Source: Cohnella cholangitidis
Lineage (GTDB): Bacteria > Bacillota > Bacilli > Paenibacillales > Paenibacillaceae
DNA length: 64,000 nt
Assembly: GCF_014107495.1 (NCBI RefSeq)
Contig: NZ_CP041969.1
Location: forward strand, 930,001-994,000
Direction of reading: 5' to 3'
A model generated the notes under the pieces. That model had not been told where the DNA came from and did no database searches. It saw only the letters and a program-made list of their open reading frames with translations. Made by a program: the position numbers and the translations under genes. Below, in pieces: positions 35,685-44,154 of this stretch; within the stretch, counting starts at the first letter, position 1; each line of letters starts with the position of its first letter.

Positions 35685-36578
35685 TCATTCCGGCGCGCAA
35701 TCCAGCGCTTCCGCCAAAAGCCTCGCGATATCGTCATAGGTGTCCTCGAAGCCCTCCATGGGGAGCGGATTGCGTCCCCAGCCGGCTTCCACCGTAAATC
35801 CCGGACGACGGAACTTGGAGATGAACCAGTCTTTGTACCCCGCATCGCTTCCTTCCAGATAGACGGCGCGATACCCGGCCGAAGCCGCCAATCGCCCCGC
35901 CCAAGCTCGCGATTCCTCCGGCTCGTCGTTCCGGTAATTCCAGTAAATCTCCTCGCCCTGGGTATGCAGCGAGATAACCGCATGGAAATCATTCCGCTCC
36001 GTAAATTCAGCCAACGCGGCGGCTTCCGGTTCGGACAAGGGTTTCTCGCCGCCGTAATCGCGCGGCGCCGGCGACAAAATCCCTCTGCGCAGCCGTTCCT
36101 CCTCCCAATGGGCAGGAAATTGATCGTTCAAATCTACGCCTCGCGCATTCGCTTTCCATCTATGAAAACGAGAGGAACCCCGGTTCCACTGCAGCAGCTC
36201 CTTGTAATAAGGATGTTTTGGCGTCATTCCTCGTTGGACAAGCTCGACGCCATCCGGATTCACCATCGGGACGATCCACAAACTGCAACGCGAAAATAAC
36301 TGTTTGGCTGATTTTCCCCAGAACGAGAGCCTCTTCGTGCAAGCATGGGCGTATTGTTCCGCGAACTTCATCAGCAAGAGGGAGGTGATCCACTCGTTCG
36401 CATGGCAAGAACCGTTAAAATGCCAGTTAAACGGACCGGCGCCTAGTTTCAAGTACGGGATCGGTTTGCCAAGCGCGCTTCTGCCAATCGACCCTACGCT
36501 AATAAAGGGATACTTGCGCGCTAATCTTCTTACGTCTTTCGTTAACTGTTCCGGACTATACTCGTCTTTGCCAGCCAT
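35685..36578 (-). CDS. M14-family zinc carboxypeptidase (gamma-D-glutamyl-diamino acid endopeptidase type)
   Basis: The 297-residue peptidase shows the zinc motif HxxE in NGSCHANEW (His59, Glu62), the third zinc His in ISLHTQGEEIYW, the substrate-binding MVNPDGVELV and the catalytic Glu in GFTVEAGWGRNPLP. This set matches Bacillus endopeptidase I/YqgT-type enzymes that cut peptidoglycan stem peptides. No signal peptide or LysM is seen, so it may act in the cytoplasm or spore on recycled muropeptides. GGAGGGTGTTCCC precedes the ATG. Confidence 0.88.
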   Translation of the reverse strand: MAGKDEYSPEQLTKDVRRLARKYPFISVGSIGRSALGKPIPYLKLGAGPFNWHFNGSCHANEWITSLLLMKFAEQYAHACTKRLSFWGKSAKQLFSRCSLWIVPMVNPDGVELVQRGMTPKHPYYKELLQWNRGSSRFHRWKANARGVDLNDQFPAHWEEERLRRGILSPAPRDYGGEKPLSEPEAAALAEFTERNDFHAVISLHTQGEEIYWNYRNDEPEESRAWAGRLAASAGYRAVYLEGSDAGYKDWFISKFRRPGFTVEAGWGRNPLPMEGFEDTYDDIARLLAEALDCAPE

Positions 36579-36654
36579 GGGAACACCCTCCTATACCTCG
36601 GCGGTTCTTATGGTCTATGTGCGTAAGTCCGCTCTTATAACCTCTCTCCGCACA

Positions 36655-36718
36655 AAAAAAAGCCCGGCGAGCCGGACGCCGTCTGAAACGTCGTCGAACT
36701 CTCCCGGGTCCGATCGTC
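36655..36718 (-). terminator. Terminator of the glutamate racemase gene
   Basis: A long stem on the minus strand: CCCGG...CCGGG outer arms, with an inner GACGACGT/ACGGCGTC stem, followed by about seven T. It begins 3 bases after the frame-corrected racemase stop, supporting that stop. Confidence 0.75.
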
Positions 36719-36720
36719 AA

Positions 36721-37532
36721 TCATACCCTGATATGCGGAACCTGCCACACGACAGGTGTTAGTCGGATCTGCTCTCCTAACCAAGCTTGAGCGATATCCT
36801 GAAATTTTCTCGGTTCTCCGCTGCAAAAAACTGATGAACGGGAACTTCGCTCTGATCCGCCAGTTCGTTATTCTCGTATAGAATCGAACGAATCTCCCTT
36901 GCGGTCTCTTCGGCCGAATTGATCAAGACGACCTCCGGACCCATCACTGCGGAAATGCTATCCGTAAGGAAAGGGTAATGTGTGCATCCGAGAATCAAAC
37001 AATCCATCGTGGATTTCCGCAGGCTTAGGAGAGACTCGGATACTGTTCTGAACGTTTCCGCGGAACGGAAATTGCCATCCTCCACAAGCGGCACGAACGT
37101 TGGACATGCGCGGCTTACGACCTGTACAAGAGGAGACAGCTTCTTAAGCTCGATATCGTAAGCACCGCTTCTAATCGTCCCTTCCGTGCCGATCACGCCG
37201 ACGACTCCGGATTTCGATCGCCCGACTGCCGCGCGAGCTCCGGGACTTATTACGCCGACCACCGGCAGGTTGATCCGTTGCCGGATGTCCTCCAAAGCTA
37301 AGGCCGTTGCCGTATTGCAGGCAATGACGATCATTTTGGGATCGTAATGAGTGAGATATTCTACGATTTCGCGGGTAAATGCGACGACCTCTTCCGCAGG
37401 TCTGGAACCATAAGGCGTTCGTGCGGTATCGCCGAAATACACTATTTTTTCATGGGGAAGCTGACGCATCACTTCCTTGACGACGGTCAGTCCCCCTACG
37501 CCGGAATCAAGGACTGCGATCGCTTGCTGCAC
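36721..37532 (-). CDS. racE: Glutamate racemase (apparent one-base frameshift near the 3' end)
   Basis: MQQAIAVLDSGVGGLTVVKE opens the protein. Catalytic cysteines lie in ACNTATA and GCTHYP, as in MurI/RacE, which makes D-glutamate for peptidoglycan. As read, the frame stops at 36777 after ENFRISLKLG (251 aa). One extra A in the AAAA run at 36805-36808 restores KFQDIAQAWLG, then EQIRLTPVVWQVPHIRV, and a stop at 36721. That is the expected family C-terminus and ends right at the terminator. The coordinates given are for the corrected gene. The enzyme is essential in most Firmicutes, so a sequencing deletion is likely. Confidence 0.88.
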
Positions 37533-37640
37533 GAGAACACCGCTTTCTTCACAGTTGATGAAGTCATTTCATCATACTTTATGAGCCCCAAGCGCAAAAG
37601 GTACCTAGATCTTAGCTGATATTTGGACAAGGATGAGCCC

Positions 37641-37682
37641 CAAAAACGCGCCCTGCGGGAGAGGGCGGCGTTTCGGCGCGTT
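37641..37682 (-). terminator. Terminator of the YtxH gene
   Basis: AACGCGCC and GGCGCGTT form the outer stem with an inner GC-rich hairpin. The minus strand continues with TTTTTGG. Confidence 0.7.
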
Positions 37683-37692
37683 ATGGATAGGA

Positions 37693-38010
37693 TTATTGTA
37701 CCGACGGCTTGTCGTCCTCGTAGGATTCTTCCGTAGCGGCGACTTCCTCCGTGTCGATGGATGCGTTCAGCTTGCGGGTACGGATATCGGTTACTAAATT
37801 CGATGTTTTCTTAGCCAGCGATTGCACGGCCGAACCGGCTTGGCGGCTAAGATCCGCCGTTTTCTCCCCGACCTTCTGAGCCGTTTGCGCGATGTCTCCG
37901 CGAAGCTCGCGGCCGGTTTTCGGAGCGAACAACAGCGCCGTGACCGCTCCCGTAATCGCGCCCGTCAACGTTCCCCACAAAAACGATTTTACTGCTTTCT
38001 TATTAGACAT
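37693..38010 (-). CDS. YtxH-domain stress protein
   Basis: A 105-residue protein with one N-terminal membrane segment (FLWGTLTGAITGAVTALLFA) followed directly by PKTGRELRGDI, the YtxH signature, then an amphipathic coiled coil with QKVGEKTADLSRQAGSAVQS and an acidic tail. Family members are general-stress membrane proteins of unknown mechanism. It follows the DUF948 gene, the usual pairing in Bacillales. Confidence 0.9.
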   Translation of the reverse strand: MSNKKAVKSFLWGTLTGAITGAVTALLFAPKTGRELRGDIAQTAQKVGEKTADLSRQAGSAVQSLAKKTSNLVTDIRTRKLNASIDTEEVAATEESYEDDKPSVQ

Positions 38011-38070
38011 GCTTTCACACTCCTCTGATGAATCCGCACCCAGTCCCGGTCTCTGACCGTTGCCGGAGGA

Positions 38071-38508
38071 TTACCCTTGGCCGGTGCGCTGCTTCCACAT
38101 AGACCACATTCTACGGCCAATGTCCATGAGATCGGGCGTCTCTCCCGCCTTCTCATCGCACTTGTCGGCGCAGGATTGGAGCGGCGCGGTTAACTTTTCT
38201 CGGTATAGCTCCGTTACCCGAACCGCCGTTTGCGCTGTCGTCTGCACGGCCTCGCCCAAAGCTCGCGCCCCCTCCGCAAGCGTAGCGAAGCCTTGCAGGC
38301 TTTGACGCGAAACGGAGATCGCCTCGCTCGCTTCCTCTGCCAGACGGCTGCATTGCCGCAGCGAAGCCTCAGCTTCCTTGCTAAGGTTCATCGCGGCATG
38401 ATCCAACCGCCGAAGCGAACGAGCAACGTTCGCGATTCCGTAGAGAACGGATAAGGCAACGATCAACACGGCCGCCGCAACGCTATACCCCGCTAATTCC
38501 CACGCCAC
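38071..38508 (-). CDS. DUF948 membrane-anchored coiled-coil protein
   Basis: A 145-residue protein with an N-terminal membrane segment (AGYSVAAAVLIVALSVLYGI) and a long heptad-rich helix at about residues 30-110. This is the DUF948 layout, and the gene typically precedes ytxH, as here. Probably part of a cell-envelope stress module; no enzymatic motif. Confidence 0.85.
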   Translation of the reverse strand: MAWELAGYSVAAAVLIVALSVLYGIANVARSLRRLDHAAMNLSKEAEASLRQCSRLAEEASEAISVSRQSLQGFATLAEGARALGEAVQTTAQTAVRVTELYREKLTAPLQSCADKCDEKAGETPDLMDIGRRMWSMWKQRTGQG

Positions 38509-38661
38509 TCGTCATCCCTCCAGCAGGTTCTTAACCCGGGCGAATGCCCATGCGGTTAAGACATTATAAGTAGCTGCGGCTCGTCTTGACACAGGAGACG
38601 GGCTAAAATCAAAAAGGAGTGCGAGATTACCGGCAACAACACGATTCCTGAATTCTCTCGC

Positions 38662-39882
38662 CTAATATTTCTTTCTCTCGAGCTCGATTCGCGAAATATC
38701 TATGACTTCATTCACGCTATATACGATTTCCAATGGCGATTCTCTGCTTAAAAAGCCCAATAAACTCGATGTTAACCCATAGGCCCCTACATTGGGGATA
38801 ACGATATGATCGTTTATGTCAAGCTTCGGTATTTCGCCGGGTCGTCTAATAAAGTCTAATGGAGTGCACAGCGGACCGACTAACGATGCAATGTCATTCT
38901 CTTCCGATGAGGCTTCGTCGGATACGGCAAAATCCACGTCCAATTTCTGCATGCGTCCCAATCCCGACATCCCGCCAAGATGATTAATCCCTCCGTTAAG
39001 GATCACATAGCGACTGCCTTTGCTTTCTTTGATATCTTCGATTGAACAAATATACTGTCCGCAGCTCCCCGCAATAAACCTTCCGGATTCAAAAGCGACC
39101 TGCGTTTCGTTGTTTCTCCATTCGGGAATCTCGGAGTCCAAGAGGGCCGTTAGTTCTGATTTTAGGATAGAGAAATTCGGAGAATCGCCGAATTTGGCAT
39201 AGGGGTGGCCGAAACCTCCTCCAAGATTGAGGTAGCGGAGATTGATATTTAACTCTTCGGCCAACCTTTTGGCCATCTGGATGGAATAAGCAAAAGAATC
39301 GATAAGACTGCCGACGTCCGTCGAGTTTGTTCCGTTGAATACGTGGAAACCGATAACTTCCATGGATGGATGCGCAAGAAAATCCAAAGATCCGTTCATG
39401 ATTTTGTCTTCATCGATTCCGAACTGGGAAGAAACCCCCGTCATCGCTAAACTGGATCGCAAGTTTTTGGAGTTCGGATTCACTCGTAATACGACAGCTA
39501 GTTTCGTTGCGTGTTCTTCTGCGACGGAATTCAATTTATCGAACTCATTCCATGATTCGCAAGAAAATAATCTAACTCCCCGAATGACGGCGGTCTCGAT
39601 TTCGTTTCTCGTTTTGGCGGGACCGGTGTATTGTACCCGATCCGCTCTCGCGCCGGCTTGCAGCGCGACCGCGAGTTCGTTGACGGAAGACACCTCGCAT
39701 CTGCATCCCAAGCGAACGAGCTGGCCGACCAATACGGGGTGCGGATTTGCTTTAAGCGAATAATAAAGGATGGAATCGTCCGGTAAATAAGAACGCAACT
39801 TATGATAGGAGTCTGCCAGAGCGTCAATATTATAAACATACAAAGGACTGCCGTATTTTCTGACCAGATCGGAATAGTTCAT
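38662..39882 (-). CDS. BtrK-like PLP decarboxylase of the biosynthetic cluster
   Basis: A 406-residue fold-type III decarboxylase. The PLP lysine is in YYSLKANPHP (about Lys44), the phosphate-binding loop is LNLGGGFGHPY, and the dimer-interface Cys is in LVGPLCTP. The pattern HVFNGTNSTD, LNGGINHLGGMSGLGR and VGAYGLTSSLLGFL resembles BtrK of butirosin synthesis, which decarboxylates glutamate held on a carrier protein, more than LysA (HIGSQ). So a carrier-bound amino acid is the probable substrate; a free diamino acid remains possible. The start ATG at 39882 overlaps the ligase stop as ATGA and has AAGGA 8 bases before it. Confidence 0.8.
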   Translation of the reverse strand: MNYSDLVRKYGSPLYVYNIDALADSYHKLRSYLPDDSILYYSLKANPHPVLVGQLVRLGCRCEVSSVNELAVALQAGARADRVQYTGPAKTRNEIETAVIRGVRLFSCESWNEFDKLNSVAEEHATKLAVVLRVNPNSKNLRSSLAMTGVSSQFGIDEDKIMNGSLDFLAHPSMEVIGFHVFNGTNSTDVGSLIDSFAYSIQMAKRLAEELNINLRYLNLGGGFGHPYAKFGDSPNFSILKSELTALLDSEIPEWRNNETQVAFESGRFIAGSCGQYICSIEDIKESKGSRYVILNGGINHLGGMSGLGRMQKLDVDFAVSDEASSEENDIASLVGPLCTPLDFIRRPGEIPKLDINDHIVIPNVGAYGLTSSLLGFLSRESPLEIVYSVNEVIDISRIELERKKY

Positions 39883-41372
39883 GCCCACGTTCCTTCGCTC
39901 AGCGTTTTTTTAAGCGATAGTTTATCGATTTTTCCATGCGGGGTTAAAGGGAGATCCATCACCTTCACAATGTGATGGGGCATCTTATAACTTTCCAGCT
40001 TTAGCGCCAGCTCTTCTCGAATGTTATCAATCGTGTTTGGCGAAACGACCAGCAAATAGGAAGGCTCGTCCTCCCCAAGGGGGATGAAAACCGCTTGGGT
40101 AACTCCCTTTACTTCAAGCGCTGCCCCTTCAATCTCCAGAGTGCTCAATCGATATCCATTATGCTTGAAGATATCGTCCTTTCGCCCGTAGAAGTACAAA
40201 TACCCTTCTTCGTCCATGCTGCAATAATCACCCGTGAATAGAACGCGTTCATCGTTCAAGCGCCTATAAAATTGGTTCGTTACCGGTTCGTTGTTCCAGT
40301 AGCCTTGCATCACGTGAGGGCCTTTGACCACTAGCTCTCCGATTTCATTGGGAGGCAATTCGTTCCCCGTTTGGTCCACGATGCAGCATTGCGTACCGGG
40401 CAGCGGCTTGCCTATCGAATTGATCTTCCTATGCACATCGGCGCAAGGCAGTATAGAAACTCTTTTACATTCGGTAAGCCCGTACATGGCGTAGATATCG
40501 CATTGTCCAAAAATTCGAATTAAATCTAATATGTTGGAATAGGCAAAAGAGGAGCCCGTGCTTGTAATAAACCGCAGCCCTTCGATTTTATTCGTCTCCC
40601 GCTTAGCCAAAGCCACTAATGTATTGACCATGGAAGGAACGATTGGCAATCCGGTAATTTTCCATTTGAGAATATCCTTCATGATCGTAGACCCGACGTT
40701 TTTCTTGTTTCCTATGAACAGAGTCGCTCCCGCATGGCACGACAAGAAAATTTGATAAAGTCCGTAATCGAATGAGAACGGGATATACGTAGCTATAATG
40801 TCACTGGCTCTAATCTCGAGGCATTTCTGAATCGCATCGGTCACGAACGTAACATTGGAATGGGAGGATATAACCGCTTTAGGTTTCCCCGTACTGCCCG
40901 ATGTGTAGATCAAACACGCGATATCCTCTTCGTCGATTGAAACTTCGCGATCCGCCGCAAGCGGATCGCCGGACTTATCGGCGTGCAACGCGTCCAGATT
41001 AAGAATGTTTAAGCCTTCTTTATTCAACTCGAACTTGTCGATGAAACGGTCATTCGTAATGATGATTTTGGGACCGCAATCCTCGATGATATACTTCAAA
41101 TTTGCCGATACGATTTCAACGTTTAAATGGACGAATACTGCGCCGATCTTGGAAATCGCGAAAATCGAAAAGACGGATTCGACGCTGTCGGCAAGAAGGG
41201 CGACTACCCTGTCCCCTTTTCGAACGCCCCTAACGGCTAACTCATTCGCCAAACCGTCCACTTCATCCAACAGTTCTCTATAAGTATAGGATGAAAATTC
41301 CGAAAGCAGGGCCGTCTTATCCTCATCCTTGCAAGCTCCCGTTTGCAATAGACCGTAAACAAGCTTATTCAT
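39879..41372 (-). CDS. Adenylate-forming amino-acid/acyl ligase A of the cluster
   Basis: A 497-residue ANL-superfamily enzyme with the P-loop IACLIYTSGSTGKPKAV, YAMYGLTECKRVS (A5), FTGDYCSMDEEGYLYFYGRKDD (A7/A8, quoted as the D-to-GR element) and the catalytic lysine in LTPHGKIDKLSL. Full length with complete N- and C-domains, as in stand-alone A domains or DltA. It lies directly after the carrier protein at 41399-41644 and is coupled by ATGA to the BtrK-like gene. It probably loads an amino acid onto that carrier for decarboxylation. Confidence 0.85.
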   Translation of the reverse strand: MNKLVYGLLQTGACKDEDKTALLSEFSSYTYRELLDEVDGLANELAVRGVRKGDRVVALLADSVESVFSIFAISKIGAVFVHLNVEIVSANLKYIIEDCGPKIIITNDRFIDKFELNKEGLNILNLDALHADKSGDPLAADREVSIDEEDIACLIYTSGSTGKPKAVISSHSNVTFVTDAIQKCLEIRASDIIATYIPFSFDYGLYQIFLSCHAGATLFIGNKKNVGSTIMKDILKWKITGLPIVPSMVNTLVALAKRETNKIEGLRFITSTGSSFAYSNILDLIRIFGQCDIYAMYGLTECKRVSILPCADVHRKINSIGKPLPGTQCCIVDQTGNELPPNEIGELVVKGPHVMQGYWNNEPVTNQFYRRLNDERVLFTGDYCSMDEEGYLYFYGRKDDIFKHNGYRLSTLEIEGAALEVKGVTQAVFIPLGEDEPSYLLVVSPNTIDNIREELALKLESYKMPHHIVKVMDLPLTPHGKIDKLSLKKTLSEGTWA

Positions 41373-41398
41373 ATCGGATCCCCTCGTTCGATGAAAGA

Positions 41399-41644
41399 CT
41401 ATACCGCTTGTTTGTTCTTCATAATCTCCATGATCTTCTCGATGCTGTCGAAATTATCGAATATAAGTTCGTCGTCATCGATGATAATATCGAATTCTTC
41501 TTCCAGTCTAACGATGAGTTGGATGGCATTTAAGGAATCCAACCCGATATCGAACAAGTTTTGGTCCGCCGTCAGGTTAACGTTACCGTGAACCTTTAGC
41601 ATTTCGCGTACGATTTCGCTTATTTTCAGTTCAATAGAATCCAT
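41399..41644 (-). CDS. Carrier protein 1 of the cluster
   Basis: An 81-residue acyl/peptidyl carrier protein. The phosphopantetheine site is LFDIGLDSLNAIQLIV with Ser37. Its helix II is acidic (LEEEFDIIIDDDEL). GGGGAGG lies 7 bases before the second in-frame ATG at 41644, which is preferred to 41650. It overlaps the 3' end of the AsbF-like gene by 14 bases and precedes ligase A. No phosphopantetheinyl transferase gene is visible in the window. Confidence 0.9.
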   Translation of the reverse strand: MDSIELKISEIVREMLKVHGNVNLTADQNLFDIGLDSLNAIQLIVRLEEEFDIIIDDDELIFDNFDSIEKIMEIMKNKQAV

Positions 41645-42506
41645 TTGCATGCCTCCCCGTATTTAATCCCGTCAGCCAAGCGAGCTCCGTTCTCAGATGC
41701 GTTAAAGGTTGATCCCCGAACCACTCGATCGCAAGCGGTTCAGAGGTCTCGTCCCGCTCCAATCGCTCCATAATTTCCGAATAATCGATCGCCCCCTTGG
41801 ATAATCCCACCATGCCCGCTCTGCCGCCCATCGGAGAATAGACGTTTCTCGGCTCGAATACATCCAGCCTGTTCCGATCGGATATATTCTTAAGATGGTA
41901 ATTTACCGTCCAATCTCTTAGCTGTTCGTAGGCAACTATCGGATTGCACCCCGATTCCCATAGATGCAGGAAATCAAGATTGATGCGGACATGGTCGTGT
42001 CCCACGTTCGTCAGCAGACGTAACGTAGACTCCAATGTATCGGCTAAAGTATTTGGATGCGTTTCTATGACTACGTACATGCCGAATTCCGAAGCAAGCT
42101 CGGCCGTTTGCCTAAGATTTGCGATGCAGCGCTGCCATTCCGACGCGCTCGCCGAGGCGCTAGGCTTGTTTCCAGCGAAGATACGAATTTTGCGCGTGCG
42201 AAATAAGCGCGCCATCGAGAGGAGGAGACCGCCTTGCTCCAATACGTTGGATGATCGGCCGCTCTCGGTCATTAAGTCGATATAATCGCTGATCATGGAG
42301 ATGTTCAGACCCTTGGAGTGCATCCTATCGATGCTCCGGGTAACTTCGAGCGGGTCATAGCGCATTAAAGCCTTAGCATGAGCCCCCCATAGTTCAATAC
42401 CGGAAAAACCGATTTCATGCGCGAAGTGGACAAGTTTATCGAATGAAACAAGCTCGTGTCGGAAAGATATGGAGCATAAATAATAGTTCAAGCTGAACAC
42501 ACCCAT
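41631..42506 (-). CDS. asbF: AsbF-like 3-dehydroshikimate dehydratase (makes 3,4-dihydroxybenzoate)
   Basis: A 291-residue TIM-barrel protein of the xylose-isomerase-like superfamily. Blocks CSISFRHELVSFDKL, GFSGIELWGAHAKAL, MISDYIDLM, IETHPNTLADTLESTL, INLDFLHLWESGCNP, HLKNIS, VFEPRNVY and IEWFG closely follow what I recall of Bacillus AsbF, including metal ligands Glu (IETHPN), Asp (NLDFLH), His (HLKN) and Glu (IEWFG). AsbF dehydrates 3-dehydroshikimate to 3,4-dihydroxybenzoate for petrobactin. A generic sugar isomerase is the alternative. A catechol starter is the strongest clue to the product. Confidence 0.82.
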   Translation of the reverse strand: MGVFSLNYYLCSISFRHELVSFDKLVHFAHEIGFSGIELWGAHAKALMRYDPLEVTRSIDRMHSKGLNISMISDYIDLMTESGRSSNVLEQGGLLLSMARLFRTRKIRIFAGNKPSASASASEWQRCIANLRQTAELASEFGMYVVIETHPNTLADTLESTLRLLTNVGHDHVRINLDFLHLWESGCNPIVAYEQLRDWTVNYHLKNISDRNRLDVFEPRNVYSPMGGRAGMVGLSKGAIDYSEIMERLERDETSEPLAIEWFGDQPLTHLRTELAWLTGLNTGRHANGFY

Positions 42507-42540
42507 CCCATTGGTAGCTTCCTGACTTCATCGCCAAGCT

Positions 42541-43878
42541 TTATTTTCGCACCTTCTTGAACCGATTCGAAAAAAGACGACCGCTCTCGACGTAGACTTT
42601 TACCGGAATTTGAAACGGTTCGAGACGGTCTCGGCAAAATTCCCTTATTCTCGTTTTGATGTCTTTGGCGCTCGCCGGAGTTCCTACATTGACAATGGCG
42701 GTCACGATATTGCCCATGATCGGATTCGGTTCGCCTTTGACGATAACATCGTTTAATTCCGGCATTTGGAGCAGAACGTCCTCTACCTCGATCGGATATA
42801 CCTTTCTTCCGCCGACGTTGATGATTTCCGTCCTGCGTCCGAGTATGCGAACGTACTCTCGATCGACGACGACCTGGTCCTCCGTATTGAACCACCCCTC
42901 ATCGTCGAACGGGTTAGGAGCATTCAAATATCCCAGCATCGCCCATCGGGATCGGATATAGAGCGTTTCGTCCCGGACTTCCGTTTCCACGCCCTCGCCT
43001 CCGATTTTGAGCCAAGATGAACCGGAGCTTTGGGATTTCGCGCGAAGGATTCCGAGTTCCGACAAACCGTAGGTTTGTTTGAATTGGACATCGGGAAATC
43101 TGCGGTGAAGCTGGCTAAGCGTATATTCCGGCATGACTTCCGTACCGTAAGTGATGATCTTGAGCGAAGACAAATCATATTGCCTATCCGATTCCGTCAT
43201 TAACAGCAAGTTCAGGAAGCTGGGGGAAGCAGGCAGTAACTCCACATGGTGTTTGTCGATTAAGGCGCAAATCTCCGCAGGCGAACGATTGGAAGGAGAG
43301 ATGATCGCTCCGCCGTTGGAAAGAGTATGGAATAGAGTGTTGATTCCTCCGATGTGATCGAATAACAAAAATGACAGGGTACGATAAGTCTCTCTCGGGG
43401 TTTTGTATCTTTCGACAAAAAGCTTGAAATCATGCAAGATCGCCTTGGGAGCTCCGGAAGTCCCGGACGTAAAAAGAATCAAGCCCGCATGTCCCGTTTC
43501 CTGAAAGTCCTTCAACAAACCCGTTCGCGGGCCTGCCGAATGGTTCTCAATATGGAAAAGACCGTCCGCGAAAGAAATAGACTTCTGAACTTGGGCGATT
43601 TCCATGAACTCCCGGCGTTTGTGGCGCGCGCCGGCGGACATCGGAACGACGATATTCCCATTCTCGATCAATGCCAACAAAGCTCCGCAAGCCGCGGACG
43701 AATAATCGCCCTCCAATAATATAACCTCTCCCGCTTGAAAGTTATGGTTTCTAACGATCGCGGCCCATTCCCGATAATGCTCCAACAGCATTGCGTAACC
43801 GACTGCCGCATGGTCCGCGATGATCGCATCGCGGTTATCGTAAGCGGACATTTTATCGAGCAGCCATTTGATCGCCAA
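42541..43878 (-). CDS. Adenylate-forming ligase B (probable AsbC-like aryl-carrier ligase)
   Basis: A 445-residue ANL enzyme with GLILFTSGTSGAPKAILHDF (P-loop), KQTYGLSELGIL (A5), WFNTEDQVV and VRILGRRTEIINVGG (A7/A8), and a basic C-terminus GRLFSNRFKKVRK. It lies between the carrier protein 2 gene and asbF-like, so activation of 3,4-dihydroxybenzoate for that carrier is inferred. Ligase C (418 aa) is closer to AsbC in length and is a rival candidate. Start is TTG at 43878, with AGGAGG (43888-43893) 9 bases before it; a further in-frame TTG at 43905 has no such site. Confidence 0.78.
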   Translation of the reverse strand: MAIKWLLDKMSAYDNRDAIIADHAAVGYAMLLEHYREWAAIVRNHNFQAGEVILLEGDYSSAACGALLALIENGNIVVPMSAGARHKRREFMEIAQVQKSISFADGLFHIENHSAGPRTGLLKDFQETGHAGLILFTSGTSGAPKAILHDFKLFVERYKTPRETYRTLSFLLFDHIGGINTLFHTLSNGGAIISPSNRSPAEICALIDKHHVELLPASPSFLNLLLMTESDRQYDLSSLKIITYGTEVMPEYTLSQLHRRFPDVQFKQTYGLSELGILRAKSQSSGSSWLKIGGEGVETEVRDETLYIRSRWAMLGYLNAPNPFDDEGWFNTEDQVVVDREYVRILGRRTEIINVGGRKVYPIEVEDVLLQMPELNDVIVKGEPNPIMGNIVTAIVNVGTPASAKDIKTRIREFCRDRLEPFQIPVKVYVESGRLFSNRFKKVRK

Positions 43879-43901
43879 TCTCTCCATCCTCCTTGAATCG
43901 A

Positions 43902-44153
43902 TCAAGCCGTCATCCCGGCAACGTAGGTTTTCAGAAGTTCGTACTTGCTGAGAATCGGCGTTGTAATGTCTTGGATATGAATACGGATGTCGAATTCCTC
44001 TTCCAAATCCGCGAATAAATTGACGATCAAGATGGAATCCAAAGCCAGATCGTTAATCAAATCGGTCTCGGGACGGATATCTTCCGAATTGATTTGCGTT
44101 CTTGCATTCCGCAAAAGCACTTCCTTCAATCGCGCATCTATCATAGGCTGCAC
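43902..44153 (-). CDS. Carrier protein 2 of the cluster (probable aryl carrier, AsbD-like)
   Basis: An 83-residue carrier protein with the phosphopantetheine Ser40 in LINDLALDSILIVNLF and the helix LEEEFDIRIHIQDI. It sits between the AsbE-like gene (stop 44155) and ligase B, mirroring the asbC-asbD-asbE neighbourhood of petrobactin clusters in reversed order. Inferred to hold the 3,4-dihydroxybenzoyl group. Confidence 0.88.
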   Translation of the reverse strand: MQPMIDARLKEVLLRNARTQINSEDIRPETDLINDLALDSILIVNLFADLEEEFDIRIHIQDITTPILSKYELLKTYVAGMTA

Positions 44154-44154
44154 A

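Noticed and set aside
36653..36780. A possible structured RNA (three-way junction plus hairpin) downstream of glutamate racemase
   Set aside because: The apparent stems lie mostly in what is the racE C-terminus once a one-base frameshift is corrected; only the last hairpin remains, as a terminator.
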